64,000 nt of DNA from positions 1 to 64,000 of the forward strand of contig SVNI01000001.1 in NCBI GenBank assembly GCA_015066975.1, given 5' to 3'. The DNA is from Ruminococcus sp. (GTDB lineage Bacteria; Bacillota; Clostridia; Oscillospirales; Ruminococcaceae). Every line of letters starts with the position of its first letter. The first letter of the stretch is position 1. Below are positions 8,767-17,774 of this stretch, in pieces. The notes below the pieces were generated by a model. It was not told the DNA's origin and did no database searches. It was given only the letters and a program-made list of their open reading frames with translations. The position numbers and the translations under genes are program-made.

Positions 8767-9762
8767 ATGAAGAATATCCTGAAAAAATCCATTTCCTGCT
8801 GTCTGCTGTTCTGTTGTGTACTGCTGTGCTGTCAGGCCTGCGGTACAGAGATAGAATCGCCCGATACGATTGAAGATATTCTCAACCCCAAACGAAAAGA
8901 GCAGGAAACGGAAACAGAAACCCGTTCCGGCTGGTATGATGCCGAAACGGAATCAGAAACGGAATATCAGGGGTTTTTCTTCCAGCCGGAAACAGTGGTG
9001 CTGACAGAAGCTCCTGAAACCATTCCGCTGACGGAAACCCTGTCTGTCCCGACCGAAGCGGAAACCCAGCCCATCACAACAGAAGCCCCGACCGAGCTGG
9101 TGACGGAAGAAGTGGAAATTCCGCCGGAAGAATGGGAAAATGCCTACCGGGCATTTCTGGAGAATCAGGGTTTCCAGCGTCAGATTTCGGCGGACGTGCA
9201 GGAAGCAGATACACGTTTTTTGTTGTTATATCTGAATGATGATGATATTCCGGAGCTGTTTATTCAGACGACAATGGAAGTACTGATTTATGCCTATCAT
9301 AATCAGAATGTCCTGTATGTGGACAGCTTTTATCCCAGCCATTATACTTATAATTTTTACTATCGGCCATATCATAACTGTCTGGGGTCATTGCAGGGTT
9401 CTGTGATGGCTGACGGAACATATCTGGAAATTTACGAGTTTGAGAATTCCCGGACTGCGCCGTCAGGATTGGTGCTGAAAGAGACATACTGTTATCCGAC
9501 ACGGGATTACAGCTATGAAATCTATGCAGAACGCGGTATGAATATCGATTTGGACAAAGCACCGGAACTGGATATTCATCCGGACAGACAGAACAACACT
9601 GGAAGCAGTTGGCTGACTGTGCCGGACGTACTGGAGAACAGTACCTCTGTCCAGCGGTATGAAATTACGGAAGAAGGCCTGAATGCTGTATTTGGTGTAC
9701 AGGACGCGGATGAACAGGAAGAAACTTCCGAAACACAGGAGAGAAGATATGCGTTTGGATAA
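8767..9762 (+). CDS. probable lipoprotein with Glu/Thr-rich linker
   Basis: A 331-residue protein of unknown function. The N-terminus is a short basic stretch and a Cys-rich hydrophobic segment ending CCQAC, most likely a lipoprotein signal with an atypical lipobox. Residues 30-115 are a low-complexity linker rich in E, T and P. The remainder looks globular, beginning EEWENAYRAFLENQGF and including LLYLNDDDIPELFI, a pattern seen in secreted clostridial proteins of unknown role. Its last 14 bases overlap rqcP. It follows HU by only 8 bp, so it is probably in the same transcript. Confidence 0.75.
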   Translation: MKNILKKSISCCLLFCCVLLCCQACGTEIESPDTIEDILNPKRKEQETETETRSGWYDAETESETEYQGFFFQPETVVLTEAPETIPLTETLSVPTEAETQPITTEAPTELVTEEVEIPPEEWENAYRAFLENQGFQRQISADVQEADTRFLLLYLNDDDIPELFIQTTMEVLIYAYHNQNVLYVDSFYPSHYTYNFYYRPYHNCLGSLQGSVMADGTYLEIYEFENSRTAPSGLVLKETYCYPTRDYSYEIYAERGMNIDLDKAPELDIHPDRQNNTGSSWLTVPDVLENSTSVQRYEITEEGLNAVFGVQDADEQEETSETQERRYAFG

Positions 9763-9988
9763 ATATCTGAAAAATTCCCGGCTGATAAAACGCCGGACAA
9801 TTGCCAACGAGGCATGTGATGCTGGAAAAGTGCTTGTCAATGACAAAGTAGCCCGTGCATCTTATGATGTAAAAATCAATGATGTGATTGAAATCCAGAT
9901 GGGTGCGAAGGCTGTGAAAGTCCGTGTGCTGAATCTGGCAGAAAATGCTACAAAAGCGAACGCGGCGACCATGTACGAAGTTGTATAA
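9749..9988 (+). CDS. rqcP: S4-domain ribosome quality-control factor RqcP
   Basis: A 79-residue RNA-binding protein consisting of one S4 domain; MRLDKYLKNSRLIKRR is nearly the same as the start of Bacillus YabO/RqcP. In Bacillus RqcP works with RqcH on stalled 50S subunits during alanine tailing of nascent chains. The ATG after GGAGAGAAG is chosen because it begins at the conserved MRLDKYL; upstream codons in this frame overlap the preceding gene. Linkage to mazG supports the assignment. A terminator follows directly. Confidence 0.9.
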   Translation: MRLDKYLKNSRLIKRRTIANEACDAGKVLVNDKVARASYDVKINDVIEIQMGAKAVKVRVLNLAENATKANAATMYEVV

Positions 9989-9995
9989 TAAAAAT

Positions 9996-10026
9996 AAAAA
10001 CTCCCTGATTTTTCGGGGAGTTTTTG
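9996..10026 (+). terminator. Rho-independent terminator after rqcP
   Basis: AAAAACTCCC and GGGGAGTTTTT enclose a 9-nt T-rich loop. It ends the 4.8-10 kb transcript. The flanking A and T runs make it symmetrical. Confidence 0.8.
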
Positions 10027-10029
10027 TAT

Positions 10030-10264
10030 AATTCATAGAAAAGGGGAATTTTCAAAAATTTTTTAAAAAATTATCCAATATTTTTCTCATTTGGTTGTTA
10101 TATAAGTGAAGCCGTATTTCAGGAAGCTCTTTTTCAGCAAAAAATCAGAAGAAAGAATTATTTTCCAATGAATAGCAAGGCTTCAGAGCTAATCGCTTTT
10201 CGTAAAGAGGTAAATTTCGGAAGGGCGTTCCCGCTGCGCATGGGAACGCCCTTTCCGGCTGTGT
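10030..10264. other. intergenic region with two inverted repeats, possible structured RNA
   Basis: This 235-bp gap contains GAAGCC (10108-10113) complementary to GGCTTC (10179-10184), and a strong 12-bp GC-rich hairpin AAGGGCGTTCCC/GGGAACGCCCTT at 10221-10253. The second hairpin follows the stop of the minus-strand sugar-binding gene but lacks a U tract in either direction. No family of small RNA could be recognised. Confidence 0.35.
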
Positions 10265-11245
10265 TTATCTGGTTGGGTTTATCATGAACTGAATGTTCTG
10301 GTCATTGATATTATATTTTGTGACAAATTCTGTACCAGTATCCATAATAGAAGCAGGAATTTTTTCATTATTGAGCAGATAAGAAGCAGCCATCACACCG
10401 AAATAGCCCATATTATAAGGATTCTGAACAACAATGCCGGCCAGAATATTATTATCCAGATAAGTTTCTGCTCCGTCAAAGTAGTCAAAACCGACTATCT
10501 GCACTTCTCCCTCTGAAAGTGCGCCTGCCTGAATCATGCTTTCGACAGCCTGACATGCTCCTGCTGTTGTGGGCTGATTTGTTGTATAGATAAAATCAAT
10601 ATCGGGATTTTCATTAATCAGCCGGACAGTGTTTTCTTTTGTCTGGGTGACATCACCACCACAGTCGACAGGTTCGAGCAATTGTATATCATCAGATGTA
10701 AACTGACTTTGAAAGCCGGATGTTCTTTGCTGAGCTGTCTGAGAGGTGCTGTCATGTGTGAGTACTGCAATAACATCGCCCTTTTGCGCAAGATTTTTTG
10801 TCTGCTGACCAGCAGAAACAGCAGCTTTCTCGTTCTGTGTTCCGATAAAGGCGGTACGTTCCGGGAGTGAAACATCGCTGTCGATAGTCAGAACCGGAAT
10901 TCCTTTCTGAATCACTTCAGAGAGTGTGTCATTGAGTTCATCCATCACAACGGGGGCAAGCACAATCACCTCAGTTCCGTCATCGACAGCCTGCTGAATC
11001 AGTTCGGCTTGTTTCTGATAATCTTCTTTTTCGGGTGCAGTATAGGAAACAGAAATTTCCCTTTCCGAAGCGGCATCCTGAACGGCCATTTTGACAGCAT
11101 CCCAGTAAGGGTCTGTACTTTTGCAGATAACAGCTACCTGAGGCGCAGGCGTTTCTGCATTTGTTTCCTGCGCACAGGCGGTACAGGAAAACATTAGGAG
11201 TACACTTAGACTGACGATAGATATTTTTTTCTGATAAGAACGCAT
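10265..11245 (-). CDS. periplasmic-binding-protein-like lipoprotein (RbsB family)
   Basis: A 326-residue substrate-binding protein of the sugar/autoinducer type (Peripla_BP_4 fold). The signal peptide ends in the lipobox SCTAC, so the mature protein should be a membrane-anchored lipoprotein. Family features include the first strand VAVICKSTDPYW, the hinge-region IPVLTIDSDV and FIGTQNEKA, and the late VQNPYNMGYFGV segment. No permease, ATPase or histidine kinase lies beside it, so it is an orphan. It either feeds a transporter encoded elsewhere or is a sensor. It has its own promoter. Confidence 0.85.
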   Translation of the reverse strand: MRSYQKKISIVSLSVLLMFSCTACAQETNAETPAPQVAVICKSTDPYWDAVKMAVQDAASEREISVSYTAPEKEDYQKQAELIQQAVDDGTEVIVLAPVVMDELNDTLSEVIQKGIPVLTIDSDVSLPERTAFIGTQNEKAAVSAGQQTKNLAQKGDVIAVLTHDSTSQTAQQRTSGFQSQFTSDDIQLLEPVDCGGDVTQTKENTVRLINENPDIDFIYTTNQPTTAGACQAVESMIQAGALSEGEVQIVGFDYFDGAETYLDNNILAGIVVQNPYNMGYFGVMAASYLLNNEKIPASIMDTGTEFVTKYNINDQNIQFMINPTR

Positions 11246-11285
11246 GATACTATTTTCCTTTCTATGCTATATAAAATCTTTTTTT

Positions 11286-11314
11286 ATTATAACATAATAT
11301 TTGAATAATGTCAA
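11286..11314 (-). promoter_or_regulatory. SigA-type promoter of the binding-protein gene
   Basis: On the minus strand, TTGACA (11309-11314), a 17-bp spacer and TATAAT (11286-11291), 40 bp before the start codon. Confidence 0.8.
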
Positions 11315-11365
11315 GTGAAATGAAAAAATTATATAATTTTTGAAAAAAATTATATAATATAGATA

Positions 11366-11409
11366 ATAATAAAAAATCCGGCAGATTTCAGATTTGAAAT
11401 CTGCCGGAT
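11366..11409 (-). terminator. Rho-independent terminator of secDF
   Basis: ATCCGGCAGATTTCA and TGAAATCTGCCGGAT (11376-11409) form a 15-bp stem; on the minus strand it is followed by TTTTTTATTATTA. Confidence 0.85.
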
Positions 11410-11424
11410 AAAATTTTTAAAATA

Positions 11425-13743
11425 TTACTTGACAGCAACATTTTTGACGGTGTTGTTTCCAAGATGTTCATTCCACCAAACCCAGAGGGTCGGAGCAATG
11501 CACTGAGAAGAATAAGTACCGGCAATCAGGCCGAACGTCATCGGAACGGAGAAGCTCAGAATGCTGTTGACATTGAAGACAGAAGCCACTACGCTGATGA
11601 TAATCATAGTAGAGACTGTTGTAATAGAAGTTCTGAGCGAACGGCGCATTGTCTGGCTTGCGCTCTTGTTGACGAGCTCTGCAATGGTAGTATCCTGACC
11701 AAGAAACTTTTGATTTTCACGGATTCTGTCATATACGATAATAGTATTATTGATAGAATAGCCGAAGATGGTCAGAACTACAGCCATGAAGTTAGAGTCG
11801 ATTTCAAAACCGCAGAGCACGAAACTGCCGTAAGTAATGATAATATCATGAAGCAGTGTGATAATTGTGAATACACCGGCAGACCAACCGCTGATTTTCT
11901 TGAATCGCAGAGCGATATAGATAATCAGGAGGATTGCAGCAAAGATAACGGCAACAATACATTTTGCAAAGAATTCACGTCCGGAAGACGGGCTTACATC
12001 ATTGCTTTCGAGTTCCTGAATATTGTTATCCGGATAAGTTTCGAGCATTACATTAAGCATATTTTCCTGCTGTTCGAGGGTAAGGCTTTCATCATAACTG
12101 AAAGAAACTGTCAGAATATTGGTATCAGCGTCGAAGCTTTCGCCTTTCTGGAGGGTAACGGGAGTATTGAGGATGCCTTCAATCGCAGACTGGCAGGCAG
12201 TTTCATTCAGGTCACCGCTGTAGGAATAAGAAACGATAGTACCGCCCTTGAAATCGATGGAAACTTCCACGCCTTTCAGTGTTGTCAGCAGAGACGCCGC
12301 AACCAGTATAGCAGAGATGCTGAAGAATTTCTTTTTCGTTTCGCTGAAATGAAAAATCCTTGCTTCTTTATACTTGTCTTTATTATAATTGAAGAATTCG
12401 GGTTTCTGAAAAGCCTTGAATCTTGCGAGAGAGAATGTCATCAGTCTTGCGGCGAACACACCCATCACGAAGTTGAGGATAACACCCATGATAAGAGTAA
12501 AGCCGAAAGAATAGATAAAGCCTTCTGTCGTTGCACCGAAGAAATAGAAGATAGTCGCATTCAGGAATCTTGTGATAGCGTTATCTGTACCGAATGCGCC
12601 CATCAGGATGAGAGCTACAATAGCAAGTGTCAGGTTGCCGTCAAGGATAGCAGAGAATGCGTTGGCATAGCCGGCCTTGAGGGAAGATTCAAGAGCCTTT
12701 CCTCTTGCAAGTTCTTCTCTGATACGTTCGGCTGTGATGATGTTACAGTCAACACCCATACCAACAGAGAGGATAATACCTGCAATACCGGGAATAGTAA
12801 GAGTCGAGCTGGGCATGAAGCCGAACCATCCGGAAACAGCAGCAAGCATACCGGCTACCTGTCCGATAAGGCCGATAACAGCAACAAATCCAGGAAGTCT
12901 GTACAGCACAAGCATGTAGATGCAGATAAATGCGAGTGCGATTAATCCGCTGAGTACCATAGCACGGAGCGCACCAGAACCGAGTGTCGGGGAAAGTGTC
13001 TTTGTGCTTGTGGAATGCAGAGAGAACGGCAGAGCACCGGAAGTAATCTGGTCAGCGAGCTGTTTTGCAGTTTCAGAAGTGAAACTGCCGGAAATAACGG
13101 CTTCACCGCTGGTGATAGCTTCATTGACAGTCGCATTGGAAATGCAGGTTTCATCCATCCAGATGGAGATATAACCGCTGTTGGCAGCCTGTGTGGTAGT
13201 GGCCGTTGCGAAAGCTTCTTTACCAGAATCATTCAGTTTGAGCTGAACGACCCACTGGTCGTTCTGCTGGTCATATCCGGGGGTAGCAGTATCGACACTA
13301 GCACCTGTAAGGATGACTTCGCCGGAAATATCAGAACCGTAACGGAATGTTAATTCTGACATCTGACCGAGTTCATTGACAGCGGCGGCAGGGTCAAAGT
13401 TTTCTTCGCTGGACTGCCATGGGAAGCGGACGATAATGCGGTCATTATTATAATCCACATAAGTTTCGCTGTCATTGATACCGAGATTGGTAAGTCTGAG
13501 TTTGATGACCTGCAAAGCAGCATCCATCTGTTCGTCAGTAGCTTCTACACCGTCATCGGGTTCAAAAGTCACATCCACACCGCCCTGGATGTCGATACCA
13601 AGACGAATGTCTTCGAGACTGTGAACCCATGTGTGTTTAATGTCGCCGTTATAGGTCGCCACACCGAACACGGTTGTGAGGGCGAACGCAATAATCAGGA
13701 CAAAAGCCACAAAAAAGACGGGTTTTCCGATTCGTTTGTTCAC
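11425..13743 (-). CDS. secDF: fused protein translocase subunit SecDF
   Basis: A 772-residue membrane protein with SecD and SecF in one chain. The SecD half has an N-terminal membrane segment, the motif LGIDIQGGVDV, a large extracytoplasmic domain and five membrane helices. The SecF half starts near residue 455 with FSISAILVAA, then VSIDFKGGT, and five more helices. It uses the proton-motive force to help pull proteins through SecYEG. The fused form is normal in Firmicutes. The start is an ATG preceded by AGGAGG. A consensus-like promoter and a terminator bracket it, so it is monocistronic. Confidence 0.95.
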   Translation of the reverse strand: MNKRIGKPVFFVAFVLIIAFALTTVFGVATYNGDIKHTWVHSLEDIRLGIDIQGGVDVTFEPDDGVEATDEQMDAALQVIKLRLTNLGINDSETYVDYNNDRIIVRFPWQSSEENFDPAAAVNELGQMSELTFRYGSDISGEVILTGASVDTATPGYDQQNDQWVVQLKLNDSGKEAFATATTTQAANSGYISIWMDETCISNATVNEAITSGEAVISGSFTSETAKQLADQITSGALPFSLHSTSTKTLSPTLGSGALRAMVLSGLIALAFICIYMLVLYRLPGFVAVIGLIGQVAGMLAAVSGWFGFMPSSTLTIPGIAGIILSVGMGVDCNIITAERIREELARGKALESSLKAGYANAFSAILDGNLTLAIVALILMGAFGTDNAITRFLNATIFYFFGATTEGFIYSFGFTLIMGVILNFVMGVFAARLMTFSLARFKAFQKPEFFNYNKDKYKEARIFHFSETKKKFFSISAILVAASLLTTLKGVEVSIDFKGGTIVSYSYSGDLNETACQSAIEGILNTPVTLQKGESFDADTNILTVSFSYDESLTLEQQENMLNVMLETYPDNNIQELESNDVSPSSGREFFAKCIVAVIFAAILLIIYIALRFKKISGWSAGVFTIITLLHDIIITYGSFVLCGFEIDSNFMAVVLTIFGYSINNTIIVYDRIRENQKFLGQDTTIAELVNKSASQTMRRSLRTSITTVSTMIIISVVASVFNVNSILSFSVPMTFGLIAGTYSSQCIAPTLWVWWNEHLGNNTVKNVAVK

Positions 13744-13821
13744 GTTTGAGTAACCTCCTGTTTTGACTTGAAATTTTTTAAAAATAGAAAGAATCAGCCG
13801 TATTTCACGACAATCATTAAT

Positions 13822-13850
13822 ATTATATTACAAAATGGTGATAAAGTCAA
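13822..13850 (-). promoter_or_regulatory. SigA-type promoter of secDF
   Basis: On the minus strand, TTGACT (13845-13850), a 17-bp spacer and TATAAT (13822-13827), just past the tatD stop codon. Confidence 0.75.
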
Positions 13851-13878
13851 TAGTTTGCGGAAGATTTTCAGCAAATTA

Positions 13879-14652
13879 TCAAATACGGAAGATACGGCAG
13901 GCATTTTCACAGCAGATTGTAATAAAATTCTGGACGGGGATTTGCTTGACTGCACTTGCTTTTTCGGCGGTGAGGGTAATCATGGTACTGTCACAGCGAC
14001 GTTTACGGAAGGGTTCAGGGGCAAGATAAGGGGAATCTGTTTCGATAAGGATGCGTTCCATAGGGAGCACCGCAAGTGCTTCGAGGGGCTTTCTGACGTT
14101 GGCATAAGTGATAACACCGGAGAAGCTGAAATACAAATCCGGAATTTTGAGTAATTCTTTGGCAGTTTCAGCCGAACCGTTGAAGCAGTGGAGAATGCCT
14201 CTGGGCTGGTATTGTCTGAGGATTTCGACAGCATCCCCGGTTGCGTCGCGGAAGTGGAAGATAACAGGCAAATCGAGTTCTTTTGCGAGCAGGATTTGAG
14301 AGATGAGGAATTGTTTCTGCATATCAGCATCTGCTTTGCCCCGGTAGTAGTCAAGACCGATTTCGCCGATAGCTTTGCATTTTTCGTACTTTGCGAGTTC
14401 GCGGAGCTGTTCGAGCCAGTTATCGGGGAGGTTCTGAATGTAACTGGGGTGAATTCCGGCACTGCAATAGATATAGTTATATTTGCGGGCGAGTTCTGCG
14501 CTTTGATAACAGTCAGGAAGTTCGACCCCGGCAAGCATGATGTATCGAATGCCGTTTTCAGGAAGAATTTTTTTCAGCAGTTCTTCCCTGCCGTTGTCGA
14601 AACGCTGGCTGGCATAGTGGGCATGGGTATCGAAAATATTCTGATAGGGCAT
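13879..14652 (-). CDS. tatD: TatD-family metal-dependent DNase
   Basis: A 257-residue TIM-barrel hydrolase. Metal ligands expected of the family are present: HAH in FDTHAHY (H10, H12), the glutamate of GEIGLDYY, histidines in VIFHFR and LHCFNGS, and the aspartate of ETDSPYLAPEP. Members are 3'-5' exonucleases or DNA-repair enzymes. The usual RGKRNEP that follows the last motif is replaced by FRKRRCDS. The ATG is 7 bp after the stop of the LCP-like gene, so the two form an operon. Confidence 0.92.
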   Translation of the reverse strand: MPYQNIFDTHAHYASQRFDNGREELLKKILPENGIRYIMLAGVELPDCYQSAELARKYNYIYCSAGIHPSYIQNLPDNWLEQLRELAKYEKCKAIGEIGLDYYRGKADADMQKQFLISQILLAKELDLPVIFHFRDATGDAVEILRQYQPRGILHCFNGSAETAKELLKIPDLYFSFSGVITYANVRKPLEALAVLPMERILIETDSPYLAPEPFRKRRCDSTMITLTAEKASAVKQIPVQNFITICCENACRIFRI

Positions 14653-14658
14653 GAAAAC

Positions 14659-15552
14659 TCACTCTCCTGCGGTTTCGGCTGGAACGGCGGAAGCCTGTTT
14701 GCCGAAGTATTCAGAAATGCTTTCTTCAAAATCGCTGTCAAGGACAAAGATACCGTCATCCGAAGTGCTTCCGGTAGCAAGCCGGAACGTGCAGAGTCTG
14801 CTTCCGTAAGTATACATGTATTTGAGAGCAGATTTTTCGTTGCTGTAGTCAATAGAAGAAATATCTGTATTCATCATGTTAATCAGCGTTCTGAAATTGG
14901 AGTCCATAGAAGCGACAATTCTGTCATAGTCGGTCTGGTTAATCATTTCGGAGATGACATCAGAAACAACTGCGCTTCGTTCGCTTTCGCCGTTTTTAAA
15001 AAACGGGTTAGTGATGAGCTTTTCAATCTGTGCCGGGCCTAGATACTGTGCTTCTTCACTGTCGGCGAAACCCTGTGTGCCGAGCGGAATCTGATAGTTG
15101 ACCCCTGCGAAGATATTGCAGATTTTCTGGAAAGATTCAGAATTCAGGATGATATATTTGTCCGGATAGATGCCTGCTTCGTTCTGGATGGCATTTATCG
15201 CGCCCTGAATGCCGTTGGTTTTATAGAAACTGCTTAGGGTATCCTGTCTGCCGTCAACGATAGCGAGCATATTGGACGGAAAGGCGACAAGAATCATTTT
15301 CTTTTCTGCCGGCAGAACTCTTACAGCCATAAATGTGAGCGGGCTGGCATCACTTGCCTCATCAAGTACGAACATGAGAGTCATGTTGTCAGCCTCTGTG
15401 GGTTTGACGACACTGCTGGGAATCGAGCGGATATCTTCTTTCGCGCCGAGCTGATTGTACAGATACATAGCGATACCGCCGATACCGACAATACCCAATA
15501 AGAAAGCGAGCAGGAACGGAATCGCTACATGTCCTTTTTTTTGTTTTGCCAT
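14659..15552 (-). CDS. LytR-CpsA-Psr-like membrane-anchored protein
   Basis: A 297-residue protein with one N-terminal membrane anchor (residues 8-28) and an extracytoplasmic domain resembling a divergent LCP domain: a strand carrying VLPAEKKMILVAFPSN, a segment with NGIQGAINAI, and the YIILNSESFQKIC/IPLGTQGF stretch. LCP enzymes transfer wall polymers to peptidoglycan, but the conserved arginine/aspartate catalytic set is hard to see here, so activity is uncertain. The start follows AAGGAGG at good spacing; upstream in-frame codons lack a ribosome site. It is coupled to tatD. Confidence 0.65.
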   Translation of the reverse strand: MAKQKKGHVAIPFLLAFLLGIVGIGGIAMYLYNQLGAKEDIRSIPSSVVKPTEADNMTLMFVLDEASDASPLTFMAVRVLPAEKKMILVAFPSNMLAIVDGRQDTLSSFYKTNGIQGAINAIQNEAGIYPDKYIILNSESFQKICNIFAGVNYQIPLGTQGFADSEEAQYLGPAQIEKLITNPFFKNGESERSAVVSDVISEMINQTDYDRIVASMDSNFRTLINMMNTDISSIDYSNEKSALKYMYTYGSRLCTFRLATGSTSDDGIFVLDSDFEESISEYFGKQASAVPAETAGE

Positions 15553-15663
15553 AATAAAAATCCTCCTTGATGGTGTTTGCATCTGCATAATTGCATAATG
15601 CAGAAACGGTTTTTTTCATTTTTCTGGATAAGCTGCTAAAAATCTGAAAGTTTGTCATGCCCC

Positions 15664-15692
15664 TTGCTTTTTTGCAGAAAGCGTGTTATAAT
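15664..15692 (+). promoter_or_regulatory. plus-strand promoter pointing into the SLOG gene (antisense)
   Basis: TTGCTT (15664-15669), a 17-bp spacer and TATAAT (15687-15692). No plus-strand gene follows; transcription would run antisense into the 3' end of the gene at 15717-16325. Confidence 0.5.
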
Positions 15693-15716
15693 AGAATAGA
15701 AACACATGACGATTGG

Positions 15717-16325
15717 TCAGAAATCTATTTTTTCAACAGGCCACTGTTCCGGTTTGGGGAGATAAAAAAGCTGAGGGTTTGCCTCAATACGACAGACAGC
15801 AAGTTTTTTCTGTTTTGCATAGCTGACAGTTTGTTTCGAGCCGGAGCGTTCCAGGGAACAGACTGCAATCACAGCGGAAGCGTGGTCTACTAAAAAATGA
15901 TTTCTGCTGATGAAAAGCATGTCATTTTTTCTGCCGTTCTGTCTGAAGTATTCGCCCTCAAGACAGATAACTGCATCCAGTTGCTCCTGCATGAATTTCA
16001 GATGCTGGATGCTGTAGCGGCGTTCTTTAAAGAAAGCCTCATAATTCCGGCAGGGCTGTATGCCGATAATTTTGATATTGGGGTATGCTTCCCGTTTCCG
16101 GCACAGGTATTCCGCAGCGAAGTAATCGATACCGTCGGCCATGCCGTCCAGAAAATAGAGGTATCCGCGGTTCAGCGCAGAATCGATATAATAATACAGT
16201 GTTTGCAGCAGGGCAGCGAGCAGTTTGCCTTCGGGGAGTTTATCGGGTCTGTGTCCGGTAAAACAGAGGGTCTGCTCTTTTTTCAGGGAATCCAGCACGG
16301 GATAAGATACTTGTATAGAGTTCAT
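15717..16325 (-). CDS. SLOG-family (YpsA/DUF1273-like) protein
   Basis: A 202-residue protein with the TGHRPDKLPEG motif near the N-terminus and the YFLDGMADGIDYFAAE segment, typical of the DUF1273/YpsA branch of the SLOG superfamily, a Rossmann-like fold predicted to bind nucleotide-derived ligands. YpsA in Bacillus affects cell division and growth on certain carbon sources; the ligand is unknown. The C-terminus (about 125-202) carries a second beta-alpha pattern ending PEQWPVEKIDF. The ATG follows GGAGGTGA, about 12 bp upstream. It has its own promoter. Confidence 0.8.
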   Translation of the reverse strand: MNSIQVSYPVLDSLKKEQTLCFTGHRPDKLPEGKLLAALLQTLYYYIDSALNRGYLYFLDGMADGIDYFAAEYLCRKREAYPNIKIIGIQPCRNYEAFFKERRYSIQHLKFMQEQLDAVICLEGEYFRQNGRKNDMLFISRNHFLVDHASAVIAVCSLERSGSKQTVSYAKQKKLAVCRIEANPQLFYLPKPEQWPVEKIDF

Positions 16326-16367
16326 GTTTGAATGCCTTCACCTCCATGGCTGATTAAAATCATTTCT

Positions 16368-16396
16368 ATTATAGCATATTCAAGCATAAACTACAA
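16368..16396 (-). promoter_or_regulatory. SigA-type promoter of the SLOG gene
   Basis: On the minus strand, TTGTAG (16391-16396), a 17-bp spacer and TATAAT (16368-16373), 43 bp from the start codon. Confidence 0.65.
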
Positions 16397-16515
16397 GTGG
16401 AATTTATCATTTTTTTTGAAAAAATTAAGAAGATATTTCCGGGGCGAGGTTCTGTGAATTAATTTTTATGATAAATATATATTTTATAATTTAGTTAAGG
16501 AGACGAAAAAAAATT

Positions 16516-17688
16516 ATGATACAGTATCGTCAGAGAGCATGGGCAGAAATTTCACTGGATGCGCTTGCTCATAATGTAAAGGCAATTCAGGAAAAGCTGG
16601 CAGACAGCACAGAATATTGTGCTGTGGTAAAAGCGGATGCCTATGGACATGGAGAGGAATTTATCTGCAAAAAACTTTATGAACTTGGCATTCGGTTCTA
16701 TGCCGTGTCGAGTTTTGAAGAAGCTGTCCGGGTGCGGAAATGGTGTCCGGAAGGGGAAATTCTGATTCTGGGATATACTTCGCCGGAATGTGCGCCCCTG
16801 CTTGCGGAATATGATATTATACAGGCAATTGTGTCTGTGGATTATGCAAGAAGCCTTTCAAGCTGTGCCCAGCCGGGCAGGACAGTCAGATGTCATATAA
16901 AATTAGATACTGGCATGGGACGAATCGGCATCCGGACACAGGACGAAGAAGCCTGTCTGAACAAACTGCATGAGATAGTTTCTTTGACGGGATTACAGGC
17001 AGAAGGACTTTTCACACATTTTGCAGTTGCAGATGAAAATGATACTGAAAATCTGGAATATACAGCACATCAGCGCGAAGCGATTTTTCGCACGGCAGAA
17101 AAACTAAAAGAAAGCGGAATCGTGTTCCGGCATGTACATTGTATGAACAGTGCTGCAATCTGCTATCATAACCAGCCGGAAAGCACGCTTGCAAGAGCAG
17201 GCATCATCATGTACGGATTAAAGCCGAATGCTGCACTTGCTGTTCCGCTGGATTTGCATCCGGTGCTGTCGTTCCGGACAAGAATCAGTCATATCAAAGA
17301 AGTACATGCCGGGGACTGCATCAGCTACGGAAGAACCTATCAGGCAGACAGCACACGCAGAATCGCCACAATAACCGTCGGCTATGCAGACGGCTATTCC
17401 CGTTTGCTTTCCAACAAAGGCGAAGTGCTGGTAAACGGCATCAGATGCCGGATTGTAGGACGTGTCTGCATGGATCAGACCATGATAGATGTGACAGGTG
17501 TGCCGGATGCTTCTGTTGGCGAAGTCGTTACTCTGATAGGCACGGACGGAAACGACTGCATCACAGCAGATGAGCTTGCTGGCATTTACGGAACAATCGG
17601 ATATGAAGTCGTATGTGGTATTTCCAAACGAATTCCCAGAATTTTCATGCAGGATGGAAAAATTATGCATGAAGACAGCCTGATATAG
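16516..17688 (+). CDS. alr: alanine racemase
   Basis: A 390-residue fold-type III PLP enzyme that interconverts L- and D-alanine for peptidoglycan synthesis. The PLP lysine is K39 in AVVKADAYGHG; the catalytic tyrosine is in SYGRTY (about 271); VGYADGY and VGRVCMDQ are further family signatures. The length is typical. AAGGAGA lies upstream of the ATG, and TATAAT at 16485-16490 is a possible -10 element, though no clear -35 is seen. It is probably transcribed alone. Confidence 0.96.
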   Translation: MIQYRQRAWAEISLDALAHNVKAIQEKLADSTEYCAVVKADAYGHGEEFICKKLYELGIRFYAVSSFEEAVRVRKWCPEGEILILGYTSPECAPLLAEYDIIQAIVSVDYARSLSSCAQPGRTVRCHIKLDTGMGRIGIRTQDEEACLNKLHEIVSLTGLQAEGLFTHFAVADENDTENLEYTAHQREAIFRTAEKLKESGIVFRHVHCMNSAAICYHNQPESTLARAGIIMYGLKPNAALAVPLDLHPVLSFRTRISHIKEVHAGDCISYGRTYQADSTRRIATITVGYADGYSRLLSNKGEVLVNGIRCRIVGRVCMDQTMIDVTGVPDASVGEVVTLIGTDGNDCITADELAGIYGTIGYEVVCGISKRIPRIFMQDGKIMHEDSLI

Positions 17689-17774
17689 AAATTCTGTAAC
17701 AAAAATGACAAAAAGCGTTACTAATTACTAGAAAGAACAGGACTTACCGATATTTTTAAATTGGAGGAAAATCA

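Noticed and set aside
10221-10253. GC-rich hairpin as an intrinsic terminator of the binding-protein gene
   Set aside because: No T tract on either strand; recorded as part of the intergenic region only.
11464-12945. 493-codon plus-strand frame opposite secDF
   Set aside because: Antisense shadow of a certain gene; Cys/Asp/Asn/Arg-rich product with no fold.
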